Source: Apophysomyces variabilis
Lineage: Eukaryota > Mucoromycota > Mucoromycetes > Mucorales > Mucoraceae
NCBI GenBank assembly: GCA_002749535.1
Contig: MZZL01000034.1
Location: 164,485-228,484 of the forward strand
Length of the DNA: 64,000 nucleotides
Direction of reading: 5' to 3'
In this document: in pieces, positions 12,406-23,744 of the stretch
How the letters are laid out: the number at the start of each line of letters is the position of its first letter
Numbering within the stretch: position 1 is the stretch's first letter
Program-made: the position numbers and the translations under genes
Notes under the pieces: model-generated
What the model saw: only the letters and a program-made list of their open reading frames with translations
The model's database searches: none
What the model was told of the DNA's origin: nothing

Positions 12406-13612
12406 GAGAGAGAAAACGAAGTCTAAAGCAAGGGAAAAAAAGGGGGTCGGCATATAACCTTCATTTTACAGTCACTCTTTACTTACACAGACACAGACAC
12501 ACACATACACACACACTCTCTCTCTTTCTGTGTGTGTATATATTATATGTATATAGATGTGTCTGTGCCCATCATCCAATAAGTTTGAGTTCCACTTAAA
12601 CCCCTTAAAGGAAAAAAAGCGTACCGGTTTATTGAAGACCGACTTCAGGAACGGTTCGCCCCCCTCATTTTCATTGTCAATCCTATTTTTAACGTTTCAT
12701 ATCACAAAAAAAGACAGATGCACTTCATTAATCCATGCGCTGCACTGACTGGCCCTAACAAACTTTCTCCGATACCAACTAATTATCTCTACAAGGGAAG
12801 AATTAGATTATCTGAGATTCAAATCCGCGCAATGTTCCGTCTCCTGGAGATACAGTTGTAAGATCTTCACATCAGTATGCTTTCCAATCAACATGGCTAG
12901 TTAATGCATAAAACCCATGTTGAGATAAGATAGGACTACAATGTTTGGTCCAGTGGCGCTGATCCTAATTGAACGAAGTTGGTATGCATACTTCCAAAAG
13001 CTTTCTGTGAGTCCTGGTTTTTGTACAATAGATCCATAACCCATGAGATCATGGAAGGTTTGAATGCAATGCCAAACGTTCTTTTCTGTTGAGGAAGATT
13101 CTATTAATGGGGGTTTGGGAAACACCAGAGTTGGAACAAAAACCACTATCTTCGTCTGCATCGTTCTTACTTCGTCACGATCATTGTACTTCTTAACGTC
13201 ATTTTATCAAAATTCGGATGAATTCGGTTTTAGCGCGTGGCTCCCATTACATTTAACAAGCGCAGAGACGTGAATCGAGAATCACAATTTTGTAGATTAT
13301 CATGGTCTTGATAGATACTTTTAGAGCGGTTTAGCAAGTAAGATACGTTTCCATATCTTTTCGCCGAAAAAAAAAGTTTAAAGCTTCAAAGGAAACTATA
13401 ATATTATTCTCTATATTCATAATCTATCAATTCTTTTATGATGTAATGCTCAAGGATCAGAACGATGAATCTTCCGTTTTAGAAGCGGATGCGAAATCAT
13501 AAAATAGCTTTGGTAGGGGTCTGTCGTATTGTAGGAAAAAAAAAGGAAAGTTCTATTATCATCCCCGTGCAAATCCGCCACCCTTTAAACCTGACTCAAG
13601 AATAGTATCTAG
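12178..13612. other. Intergenic region with microsatellites and a weak small ORF
   Basis: This holds the promoter/5' UTR side of the Puf gene, with a GA run near 12370-12395 and mixed AC/CT/GT/TA runs at 12485-12560. On the minus strand 12901-13161 is an 86-codon ATG-started ORF with fairly protein-like composition (Trp, aromatic and charged residues mixed). It has no recognised domain and could be a gene remnant. Nothing else is supported. Confidence 0.35.
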
Positions 13613-14993
13613 CTAGTACTTATATACACCACGTCCATTCTTTCGACCCAACCATCCAGCATCAACGTATTTCTGAAGCAAAACAGCAGGACGATACTTG
13701 GAGTCGCCCGTGTTTTCGTGGAGCACCTTCATGATAGCCAAGCAAGTATCCAGACCAATAAAATCGGCTAACGTAAGAGGACCCATGGGCATGTTGGTTC
13801 CAAGCTTCATGGTGGTGTCGATATCTTCAGCACTTGCGAATTCCTGTTTGTTTCAATCTCCGTTAATATGGGAAAAGGAGTGAAGCTTCTTGCCCATCCT
13901 TCATCCTCCTCTAAAGGAGAACGTAGAGGACAAAGAAACAGCAGTCTACTACTACTTACACTTTCCAAAAGCATCATGGCTTCATTGATATAAGGCATAA
14001 GCAATCGGTTTGCCACAAAGCCAGGAATATCCTTTACAACAGTGCAAGTTTTACCCATTGATGTTGCCAAGGAACGTGTGGTTTCCAAAACTTCAGGACT
14101 GGTTGCCAATCCAGGGATGATCTCCACCAATTTCATGACAGGAACGGGGTTCATGAAGTGCATACCGATCACCTAATGGAAATAGAGTTTCTCTTTCAAT
14201 CAATGGCTTTTTTTCTCTTTTTATCTCTCTGTGACACATATGCTTTAAACTCTCGATTCTCCTTTACCTTTTCTGCTCTTTTCGTAGCAGCAGCAATCTT
14301 CGTGATGCTGATACTGCTGGTGTTCGTAGCCAGAATAGCGTCCGCCTTACAGATAGAATCCAAATCACGGAAAATCGCTTTCTTAATCTCCAGATTTTCA
14401 GAGGCAGCCTCAATAACATAATCCACATCAGCAAGAGCATTCAATGTGTTCGTCGTGGACACCAGTTCACGCGTCTCCTGTGCATGCTCGGCCGTAATCT
14501 TGGACTTGGCAATGTCCTTCTCCAGAAGCTTGTCTTTTTAAAACAAAATTATCGAAGTTTAATATAAACGCGTCTTTCCTCTAATAGGAGAAAGCTGAAC
14601 TAAAACTTACTCATGAATTGGATTCCTTTGTCCGTTTGCTCTTTGTTGATATCCATCAAGACCACAGGTAACTTGGTCACATTGGCGGCAACGTAGGCAA
14701 TACCGAGACCCATCTGGCCCGAGCCAATCACACCCACACGCTTGATATGGTCAATTTTCCCCTACGAAAGAAGAAGAACTAAATGTATAAGAAAAAAGAG
14801 GACCTCTTAGATGCCAAAGGTAAAAACTTACTTGCGGAGCAGCGGAAGCAAGTCCTCGGAACTGAAACTGGCAATTTGAAAGCTTTAGCGACCGAGGGAA
14901 AAACGAAGAACATAGTAAAAAACGTTCACTAAAAGATACCTGGGTAGCGCGAGTGACAGGGACGCGAATCATACGGCTGGTCAAGGACATCAT
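13613..14993 (-). CDS. Mitochondrial 3-hydroxyacyl-CoA dehydrogenase (HADH-like)
   Basis: Exons (5' to 3') are 14993-14940, 14861-14832, 14761-14611, 14533-14268, 14172-13960 and 13843-13613, giving 314 aa, the same length as human HADH. It oxidises L-3-hydroxyacyl-CoA with NAD+ in beta-oxidation. The N-terminus is Arg/Ser/Ala-rich without acids, typical of a mitochondrial presequence. The Rossmann motif [14 protein letters not shown] follows at about residue 35. ATNTSSISI and [17 protein letters not shown] hold the conserved Ser/Asn and the catalytic His-Glu pair. [12 protein letters not shown] and KNGRGVYKY mark the C-terminal helical domain. Two adjacent ATGs (14993 and 14990) could start translation. 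Intron 1 (14862-14939) is 78 nt, stop-free and in frame, so its retention would lengthen the presequence by 26 residues. Its donor GTATCTTTT is only superficially U12-like. Confidence 0.95.
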
Positions 14994-15500
14994 TGTGGGA
15001 ACAACGAATGAGAGAAAAAGAAAAGAGCAGTTGGGAAGCAATTGAACAAATCCAAAAGCTTGTGCTAGCGACGAACAGCCGCACGTGCCCGTGAGAAAAA
15101 GCACTTATAATTGTCGCTCCGCTTCATGGTTGCAATGGAGATCCCCACAGGAAAAAAGGGATCCCTCCATCCATTTCTGCTCAAACTTTATCATCATTGA
15201 CCGTTTCTACAAATAATAGTATGCTTCATGGTATCAATGACATCTATTGTTCGCTGTAGGACTATGTCTTGTCACTTCTATACAACATATCTTGATAGCT
15301 TGAATACACCTCACTATGTACCTACTTCATCTCTATTTTTCTCTTTTTTTCTCCTTTTTTCTTCTGTTTCTTTTCATTTAATTGCATGCTGTATAAAAAA
15401 TTTGTTAACTATCATCTATACAGTTTGTTCTCGTATCTAGGATGTGTCCGCAATCTACATGGTATTGTTATGTTGATCGATTGATTATGAAAGAAGGGGT
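14994..15500. other. Intergenic region between HADH and COQ1
   Basis: This lies between the HADH start and the COQ1 stop, both genes on the minus strand. It contains a T-rich tract (15335-15380). It presumably holds the HADH promoter and the COQ1 3' UTR. No gene is seen. Confidence 0.55.
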
Positions 15501-17082
15501 TTAGGATCGTCTTGTCAACAACTTTTCTGTCAATTGTATCAATGCTAAACGTGCGTCGGAGGGTGGTAATTTCGAGATAGCTTCAATGGCAAGCGTACAG
15601 TGCTTTTCTGCCAACGCTGTTGTCTTCTTCAAACCATTACTACGGTATACTAATAATCGTGCCTATGGATCATATCAAAAAGAATCAGCAACATGTTCTT
15701 TAGAGATGATCACAGCTTTTTCTTTTCTGACCTTTTCAGCATCGCCATTCTCAGAGAATTTACGCTTGATCAATGGGCCCAGTTCGGGGAATTCTTCCCA
15801 AGCAAAAAGAACCGGTGCAGTGGCTAATCCTAATTTCAAATCTGCACCAGCGGGCTTTCCAAGTTCGGCAGCGGATACAGTAAAGTCAAGCATATCATCC
15901 ACCAACTGCAAGTAACAGTAAAGCCCAATGAATGACGATTTCCCTTGTGAGACATGTCAAAGTCTTTTTTTTCCCAGAGGTTACCTGAAAGGCAAGTCCC
16001 AAGTTACGTCCAAAATCGTAGGCAATGCTTGTCACATCCGTTGTAGCGCCACCAAGTACGGCCGAAGCTTTACAACTTTGCGCGATAAGACTACCTGTTT
16101 TCATGTAGGTCTTCTCCATATAATAATCAAAAGTAGTTTGCTTCATCTTATCGCCGTTCTTATCCAACGTGTTCTTGAGCTGCATGAATTCACCCTCAAC
16201 CAAATTGGCAATACATGTAGCCATCAACTCAATACATTCTGCGTTACGTAACCGTGCCAATGCCAATGATGCCCGAGCCAACAAGAAATCACCACCTAAA
16301 ATAGCCATTTTGTTACCAAAACTCGCATTGGCGGAAGGAAGGTTTCGGCGTGTTTCTGATGCGTCAATCACGTCGTCGTGCAGCAACGAAGCGGTGTGAA
16401 TCATTTCAGTAATCTCGGCCAATCGTCGCTGAGTAGGTAAAATGGTGCAGCCTTGGTTGGTGATGGAAGGTGTATAGTGCGTCTCAGTATCAAATACATT
16501 GTCCTCAGTTATATTCTTTAGTCCATGGGAGATCGGCGTATCAATGGACTGATAATCGACATCCGTCAGCGGCAGGTTCTTGGGTGCAATGCTGGTGGCC
16601 TGCGCGATAAGCAAGACAAGTAAAGGACGAACATGCTTTCCTTCACCACTGAAATAGTGTTTGGCAACGGTATTCAAAGACGGATGTGCGGTTCCAAGGA
16701 GTTTTCCAATATTACCTTTCAGCTCCCACAACTCTTTACCGACAAGTTTTGCTGGGTCAATAACGCGATCGCCAGTGTCAGTATGTACAAGACTTTGCGC
16801 TTCACGAATAGCCTGATTCCAAGTTGTTGCTTCTCCCGAAAATGGCAGGGAATCGTCGGCAGGTTTGGTGACCTGACGCAGAGGTCCAGCATTGAGCACA
16901 GTGGCACGTAAAACGTTGAGTCCTTCAGCGATTTTGTTCAACGGCGATGTTTCGACCTCCTTTGCTTCAGCAGAAGCTTTGAATTGGGTTCTGGATGCAT
17001 GATAATTGGCAACAAACGTTGTCCTTGCAATGGAAGGGCGGGTGTTCCGTATAACAGCTCGTGCACTCCGTAAAGATAACAT
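15501..17082 (-). CDS. COQ1: Hexaprenyl (polyprenyl) diphosphate synthase, ubiquinone side chain
   Basis: Exons 17082-15985, 15905-15732 and 15662-15501 give 477 aa, similar to fungal Coq1. It condenses isopentenyl diphosphate units onto an allylic primer to make the polyprenyl tail of coenzyme Q in the mitochondrial matrix. The N-terminus is Arg/Ser-rich with no early acids, as in mitochondrial presequences. The first aspartate-rich motif is LLHDDVIDASETRR near residue 234. The second, LVDDMLDF, opens exon 2 at residue 367. GGDFLLARAS and EGEFMQL are typical of trans-prenyltransferases. The C-terminus LIQLTEKLLTRRS matches the family end. Intron 2 (15663-15731) has a weak donor (GTCAGA) but gives the expected frame and alignment. 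A perfect 16-bp palindrome lies 47 bases upstream of the start codon. Confidence 0.95.
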
Positions 17083-18407
17083 TGTTTTTGCGTTTTAGCT
17101 CGTGGATTTTTTTCGGGGCCCTCAAAATCACGACCGCGGTCGTGGCTCAGCGTTCCAATAGATGACAGTCACAATTATGCGCCTGTTCTGTCCTTCCCAG
17201 GAGCAGGTTACAACTTGGTTGGAATCACCAAGATATCGCCATGTCAATTCACTGCTAAGGAATGATTATCATATGAGATTATTTTGAAATGTCTTTTTGT
17301 GTTGATAGATGAGGACAAATACGCCTACTGGATGCTTGTCATGTCAAACATTGCACAGAAAGAACATAAACAATGCCGTGCTTCTACGTTAATTGTCTGT
17401 CTTATATTTGCACGAGATACAAACCGTGAGCGAATGAAACCAACCTGGCCATCCTGGGCTCACATAGCTTTGACGGTGGGAATTTAAAAGTTCAAGTCCC
17501 GCACCTGATCCAATGCGACAACTTCGGGCACCCTGTTTGTTATCCAACAAACCGAAATCTGGGGTTGAAAAGCACCATCAACAGAAGTTCCACCTCCATG
17601 ATGCTCCAAATAAAATTCCTGATGCAAATCTCTTTTATGCTTTGTGAAATCGTAATGGAACGGCCGATAGCGTTTGGTTATTCCCTAACAAGCGCGGTTC
17701 CACTGGGGCAGTGGATAGGACTTGTTCTCCCAATTTTTAAGCTGTCTTAGACGCCGATAGTCAAGGAGTTTCATATGATTATGTCAACAATCAGCGAGTC
17801 TTGGACACAAAAGATTACTGTAAAAGGGAAATGCGAAAGTCCCGAGGGCGCCACAAAAAGTTTCAAACCATCTGCAAGCCTATCAATCAAAAAACAAAAA
17901 AAAAAAGTAACCAATATGATGCATGCCAAGTATATCCTTCTATCAGTGATATTGATCCTATCAGTTAGTACTCAGTATGATACTAACATCATGCATTGTG
18001 TCAAAAAATAAGGATCAGTTTCAGCAACTCGATTTTACATAAGACTGTTACTCTAGGCAAACCGAGAACAAGCAGGCCAGCATCAATGGCACTTTGTAGC
18101 AATGTGAAAATAAGTGATTTCCTTTATCTAATTTGATTTTATCTGTTTGTTTTTTTTTCCTTGTGAGGACCGTGTACTTTTGTAACCATTCGCTTCCCTG
18201 TTTCAGAATAGAGAAAATAAAAAAGGCGTGCACACAACGCCATCTACGGCTTCCCTATTCCGTTCGACCCAAAGAAAGGAGGAACTGAATTCTTTATAGA
18301 GACCCCAGCATTTTGTCTTCTTTCTATCTCATTTTCTTTTCTGTTTCTCTTTCTTTTCTTCTTTCTTGTATCTGCTTTTGATTTGCAAAAGAAAAAACTC
18401 TCACCTG
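17083..18407. other. Divergent intergenic region between COQ1 and the elongase
   Basis: This is 1.3 kb between divergent genes with no supported ORF. Near COQ1 it holds the palindrome described separately. Near the elongase it holds long CT-rich tracts (18300-18365), a common fungal core-promoter/leader feature. Confidence 0.5.
17129..17144. promoter_or_regulatory. Perfect 16-bp palindrome upstream of COQ1
   Basis: CACGACCG is followed immediately by CGGTCGTG, a perfect inverted repeat with no spacer centred on CCGCGG. It starts 47 bases upstream of the COQ1 ATG. Two-fold symmetric sites of this kind typically bind dimeric transcription factors. Which factor, if any, is not known from the sequence. 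Confidence 0.45.
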
Positions 18408-19498
18408 ATGCCAGCTCTTAGCATAGATAGACCTTTTGGTATCTATTTGTTTGATTACTTTGACAAAGCATATACCAACGTGGTCGGCAAGTCTGCCACC
18501 GAGTTTGCTTTTACTACAGGCGTGACACCCCTATCGACATTGACTGCAGGTTTTGTAGAATCACTGGAAATAAGATAATGATCGGAACTTACCTATTGTT
18601 TTCCATCTAAAGTCGTGTTGACGTGTCTTTATTATTTTGTTGTCATTTTTGGAGGAGAACAGCTTATGCGAAAAAGACCCGCCTTTGTCTGCAAGACCGC
18701 GTTTCAAATCCACAATGTGCTTCTTACTGCCGTTTCCGGAATTCTTTTGGCGTTACTTGCTGAACAAGTTTTTCCACAGCTGGTCCGCCATGGCGTATAT
18801 TACACTTTCTGCTCTAAAGAGGCCTGGACCCCGAGACACGAATTGATATACTATCTTAACTATCTTGTCAAATACTGGGAACTCGCTGATACAGTGTTTT
18901 TGGTATTGAAGAAGAAAAAGCTAGGTAATCTTATGGAAAAAAATGAAAGTGAGAAATTGGGGTTTCGGCAGGCACTGACCCTCTTTCATTGTATCATAGA
19001 GTTTCTACACTATTTTCATCATAGCATGACCATGGTATTATGCTATACCCAGCTGGTTGGCAGGACAACAGTGGTTTGTATTTTTAGTTGGCTTGTGCTC
19101 CATTTCCATTTATCTCACGGTTCTTTTTTTTGTTATCTTCCACGCAGTCCTGGGTTCCTATCGTCCTCAACCTGAGTGTGCATGTCTTGATGTATTATTA
19201 TTATTTCTGTGCAGCTTCTGGCATCAAGCTCTGGTGGAAGAAATATCTGACGAGCATGCAAATCGCCCAGTTCATCATTGATCTTGTCGTGATCTATACG
19301 TGTAGTTATACCTTTGTGGCATCCAACTACATGAGTGCCCTGCCAAACTTTGGAACGTGTGCTGGCAGCGGAAAGAGTGCTGCCTTTGGCTGCATGATAC
19401 TGACATCGTATCTCTTCCTCTTCATCAACTTTTACAGGATGACCTATAATGCCAAAGCGAGGAACGCAACCAATGGTCACATCAAAAAGAAACTTTAA
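18408..19498 (+). CDS. ELO-family very-long-chain fatty acid elongase
   Basis: Exons 18408-18549, 18613-18924, 19000-19073 and 19148-19498 give 292 aa. It is the 3-ketoacyl-CoA synthase step of fatty acid elongation in the ER. It has several hydrophobic segments, the DTVFLVLKKKK stretch, and the catalytic histidine box FLHYFHHSMT, which is formed across the intron 2 junction. It continues SWVPIVLNLSVHVLMYYYY and ends with a Lys-rich C-terminus (IKKKL) suitable for ER retention. The start is the first ATG after a CT-rich leader. Intron 2 (18925-18999) is 75 nt, in frame and free of stops, so unspliced mRNA would insert 25 residues just before the active-site box. Donors of introns 1 and 3 (GTTTTG, GTTTGT) are weak but frame and alignment demand them. 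Substrate length preference cannot be read from sequence. Confidence 0.93.
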
Positions 19499-19747
19499 TC
19501 AATAAATAAGTCTGTGTGCGACCATTCACATCGATAAAGCAGCGGAGTCCATCGGTTGTTTATCTTTTTTTTATGCCAGGGCTACTAATAGATGGTACTT
19601 TTTTTTTTGCGTACAGTATTTTAACTTGAAACTGAGACGAATTTGCAATACCTTCACTTTTGTGTGGTACAATATTTTTGTGCGCAAACTCCAACGTCAA
19701 CGCCTTCCTTGCCATAAGAAGATGTCTTTACTTAGAATTGATTTGCT

Positions 19748-20679
19748 TTATTGACTGTCAATTTCGGTACCAATAAATTCTTGTAATGCTGTCCACATTG
19801 ATGTCAATCTTGTTATAGCTGACTTAACCTTTGTCAGCTCAAGAACCTTAAATACTGTATCTTTAACCTCTTTTTGTTTCTCAACGTTCAGGGAGTCCCA
19901 TTCCTGTTTTGCTTCCGGCATTTCTTCCTCAAGCATTTCGCAGTTATATACCACTTGGTAAATGTGCTTAAACAGAATATAGCTACAGAAAACAAAAATG
20001 GTTTGAACAGCTTCTCTGTTAATAAGGTAACAATTCAGTTATGTGTCTCATTACCTTTCAGCCAGTGGCAAGTCTAACTGGTCGTATAAACTTTGCGTAG
20101 CCTCGCATATCTTTTCGTGCATGTCACTGTAGGCAGGGTCTTCGGTAGTCAGCTTGCCATAATAAAAATTATGAGATTTAATAAGACGACGACGACGCCT
20201 TTGAGAGTTGATTTTTTCAGCGTTGTTTCTGTAGTATTCACGCCAGTTTGCCAGTCGATCTTCATGTGCCAAGGTACTTGTACCTGTTGTTTAGTTTTAG
20301 GACCAGGTTTCCCATGTGGATGTGCTTTATCATGCTTTCTACGAATGTGAGCATTCATTGAACTATTGTTCGCATATGTTTGGTTGCAATGGGGACAGAC
20401 TGATTGTCTAGTAGAATATATATAAGTAAAGCATGATACTGCATAATGATCTTACTTCATGAAAGTATATGTGCTAAAAGACTTAGGACGTAATTGGATG
20501 CATAGAACAACTTTTATAAATACTTCGGTATGACGGAACTTAAAATGAAAAGCGGTCGTCCTATTCAAATAAGATTTTGACACGTCTGTACCCGATTCAT
20601 ATAAGGCGAATAGTGTAGATGATATGCTATTAAAGTTGCCTACAGTGTCAAGTAAACTTACAAATAGCAGATCTTGCAA
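19748..20679 (-). pseudogene. C2H2 zinc-finger protein gene with a one-base frameshift
   Basis: Three exons can be traced: from about 20679 to 20456, 20407-20055 and 20015-19748. Splicing creates QSVCPHCNQTYANNSS followed by MNAHIRRKH, one classical C2H2 finger (C-x2-C-x12-H-x4-H), then a KPGPKTK linker. Just after it, near 20278-20285, the frame must shift by one base to reach the next conserved block (LANWREYYRNNAEKINSQ, a basic RRRRR run, then acidic helical sequence). The tail after the last intron is helical and charged and ends at 19748. No ATG is seen at the 5' end, which abuts a minisatellite. It could be a decayed host gene or cargo of the adjacent transposon island. The function of the intact protein is unknown; the finger implies nucleic-acid binding. 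Confidence 0.5.
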
Positions 20680-20942
20680 GATTTGAACACAAAGAATAAT
20701 GTTCTACATTATTCGAATAATAAATGTCATGTTCTGCACCATTCGAATAACAAGTGCTATGTTCTACACTATTCGAATCAAAGATTTCAATGCTCTATAG
20801 CATTTGAATCAGAAAGAACCACGCTCTATATCATTCGAATCAGAAAGTACCACGCTCTATAGCATTTGAATCAGAAAGAACTGTGTTATTTAGTATTTGA
20901 TTCATATAAAACCATGCTCTTTCCAATTTGAACAATGTAGAA
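20669..20942. repeat. Minisatellite, about nine 30-31 nt units
   Basis: The units align as a start near ATGTTCTAC or ACGCTCTATA, then an ATTCGAAT or ATTTGAAT core, then a variable AG-rich tail. Examples begin at 20699, 20729, 20759 and 20790. Units diverge gradually, most alike in the middle (CAGAAAG tails). There are no unique spacers, so it is not CRISPR-like. It sits at the 5' edge of the zinc-finger pseudogene. Confidence 0.8.
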
Positions 20943-21515
20943 CACATTAGTCTCTACGATAGTTTAATTAAAGCACATTGCATAAACTGCTGCCACAGCA
21001 CTAATTCTTGTAGTTATAATATTAGAAAACGAGGAACAGTATTTTGTAAATTTTTTCAAAGTATTTAATAAGATATAAAAAAAATCGGAAAAGTTTCGAA
21101 AAGACTTAAAAAATGAAATGATAATATATATATAACTAAGGAATGAAAATTTTGCACGTGTTTTTACAAGATAACTTCATGGAAATCCATCGTTTTCTTC
21201 TCTTTTCTTATATGGAGATGCCGCCAGATTGCCTTGTAATGTTGCGGCAGATTAAGTTCCTTCCAGTTGTCTGCATGTCGATGATCAACTGGTGGCCATT
21301 CCATCTTTATGCTTCGTTTTAAATTTATGGTTGCCCAATGGCAATTGTTAATGTAATGCATAATTACTGGCTGCTCATTATGCTTTGATGGAGACTGGTA
21401 AGGCAAATATAACATCGACTTGTGCTCAATGGCACCTCCACTGGAGAAAAATGCAATTGGGCGATTGAAGGTGTCCGCTGCCAACTGGGAGATCAGTGCT
21501 TCTATCGAACCAGTA

Positions 21516-21543
21516 CAGTAAGCGCGCGATAAAATTATGCTCG
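21516..21543 (+). repeat. Pogo element left terminal inverted repeat
   Basis: Begins CAGTAAGCGCGCGATAAAAT and continues to the CTCG at 21540-21543. It pairs with 23717-23744 with a single mismatch. Confidence 0.92.
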
Positions 21544-21885
21544 ATAAATTTATATTCTCGATAAACTTATACAATTTAGTATGACCGATTTGGTTCAGGC
21601 TTTAATATAACAGATTCGATAAATCTTTAACTTATACGGTTTGCCATGACATATAATTGCTCTAATATTTTAGCCGGTCTATATTTGTCTATAATTCCTG
21701 TGTATGGTTTCCATTTTCAGTAAAGTAATCACTAATTGAGGTCTGTTTTGTTGCATCCATTGTCCATTGGAGCTCTCGGAGCTTTTTGGGCAACAGAACA
21801 TCCAATTCCGCATCCAAATTGCATCCAAGGTCCAAGCTATTGCGCAGCTCTTGAATAAGCGCCTTTTGCTCTGCTATTGTTTTGC

Positions 21886-23397
21886 TCACAATTTTGGCAA
21901 TGTGAGAGCTTCATCATCGTCATCAGTATCTTCGTGAGAAATATTTCGATACGAAGATGCCATTTCTATCAAAAGATCCTCCGAGAACGTTTCATGGCAA
22001 AAGATATCTTCGTCATTAGGAAGTAACATAACCGATTCTGCTGCCACTCCATTGGCATGTATCACACGCAGGCTCTCACTAATTTCTTCCATGATTTCTC
22101 TGTTTTCCTCTCCTTCCTCAATGATATTATCTGATTCGCCTGCCATTAAACCTGTTTTGTTGAAACAATTGACGATAGTCTCTTTTTTAACACGATTCCA
22201 GGCTGTTTGACAGTACTGCATAGCGGCCAGCTGATCAAGCTTATAGACGTTTTCTCTTTCACCCTTGACAGAGAATCGCAGGGCTGCAACTCTGTACTGA
22301 TTTCTCTAAAGAAGTATTAAGATTGGTCAAATATTACCAAATTTTAGCTACCTGTAGTAGGATTTGAAAGATTTAATAATGCCTTGGTCTAATGGCTGTA
22401 GTCTGGAGGTAGTGTTGGGAGGAAGCAAACATATCTCGATGTTTTTCAGTTCTTGCGTCAATTTATGAGAAGATGCATTGTCGACCAACAGTAAGACCTT
22501 CTCTCCTTTGTGAACCCTGCCGAGCACCAAATCAAGTCTTCGCATGACCTTGCGGAATATCATGCTATCCATCCAAGCCTTTGAATTCCAATAGTATTCG
22601 CATCCATGGTCTTGTCCTGGGCTTAAGTCAATGGCAATTGTTTATATACTTTGGATTATACCTGTCTTTCCCTTAAAGCATCTAGGCTTTTCAGTTTTTC
22701 CAATAAAAAATGGAGGTAGACGATGGGAGTCTTCAGCATTTGCAACTAGCACAACTGTCAGACGTCTCTTATCTTGTTTCAAACCAGCAATAGGCTCTTT
22801 GGAGATAGTTTGAGTTGGCACTTGACTGAAGAAAAGACCAGTTTCATCAAGATTGTAAACCCGAGAAGCACTATAACCACGGATCTTTTCCTTGATTGCT
22901 GCTATCATTTCTTGTATACTTTCGTTTTCAAGATCGACAGACCCAGCCGCACCATGAATACTATGGCTATGAAAGCCATACCGTCTTTCAAAATTTGTCA
23001 TCCAACCATCACAAAAACTGAATTTACTGATATCGATCCCCATTTTCCTCGAAAAGTTTAAGGCTTGCCCCTTTATGACGCTGCGGTTGATGGGGATTTT
23101 GTTTTCTGCAGCCTGATCAATCCACATAGCTAAAGATTTCTCTAACTCAGGGAAAGCAGGGATTCTTTGCCTCTTGGAATTCAGCTGGATTTTGTCCATT
23201 TCTTCGTATGATGCTCTCTTCTTAAGGATAGTAGAAATGGCTGCCTGGGTTGGGATCTTGTTCAACTTAAAAGTTTCATATGCCCATTCGGCCACTTCTT
23301 TCTGAGATCTTTTTGTTTCCTCTGCGTAGTGACATGTTTCCAATCTTTGAGCGTTTGAGAGCGTCGCCTTTTTTTGTGCTTGTCTTGTGTTATGCAT
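21886..23397 (-). CDS. Pogo-like transposase (CENP-B HTH plus DDE_1)
   Basis: Exons 23397-22662, 22616-22352 and 22303-21886 give about 472 aa. It should cut and paste the enclosing element by binding its TIRs. The N-terminal 130 residues form psq/CENP-B-type helix-turn-helix segments (SQKEVAEWAYETF, FCDGWMTNFERRYGF). The catalytic aspartates are in YNLDETGLFF, LLVDNASSHK and QPLDQGIIKSFK, giving a complete DDD triad. Introns of 45 and 48 nt restore the frame (GKTGQDHG; SYYRNQYRV). The last acceptor is a GAG rather than YAG. The frame then ends at a TGA after DEALTLPKL. One extra A in the CCAAAATTG run at about 21898 would read on through a helical tail (KIVSKTIAEQKALIQEL) to 21689, so the C-terminus looks truncated by one homopolymer slip. 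The catalytic core appears intact. Confidence 0.85.
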
Positions 23398-23716
23398 TCT
23401 GCTAAATGTGAGTTCATGGGGTAAAAAAATACTTCAGTAACCATGTATTTATTATGGATCGACTTTCTTTATCTTCTCGGATCAACTCAGACAATAGTAC
23501 TACTCTAATCAGCCATGTATCTACACTTATATCGATAGGCAATAACTTTTTAGCACGTTGATAAGTACAGATGCTATTTCCTATCATCTCTCTGATCTGA
23601 TTAGTAGCTGCTCTTATTAACTCATACTACTAGCCAATAGGTGCATATTACAAGCTGCGGATGTTTAATTTAATAAAATTATACACCTGATAAATTTATG
23701 CGTTTCTGCTTGACGG

Positions 23717-23744
23717 CGAGTATAATTTTATCGCGCGCTTACTG
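23717..23744 (-). repeat. Pogo element right terminal inverted repeat
   Basis: Reverse complement begins CAGTAAGCGCGCGATAAAAT and is followed by TATACTCG; the left end has TATGCTCG. Confidence 0.92.

Noticed and set aside
14862..14939. HADH intron 1 as a U12-type intron
   Set aside because: GTATCTTTT has one mismatch to the donor consensus and no U12 branch motif follows.
17440..17520. tRNA-like B-box (GTTCAAGTCCC)
   Set aside because: No matching A-box or acceptor-stem pairing is present at tRNA spacing.
20669..20942. CRISPR array
   Set aside because: Units are contiguous and diverging with no spacers, and the genome is eukaryotic.
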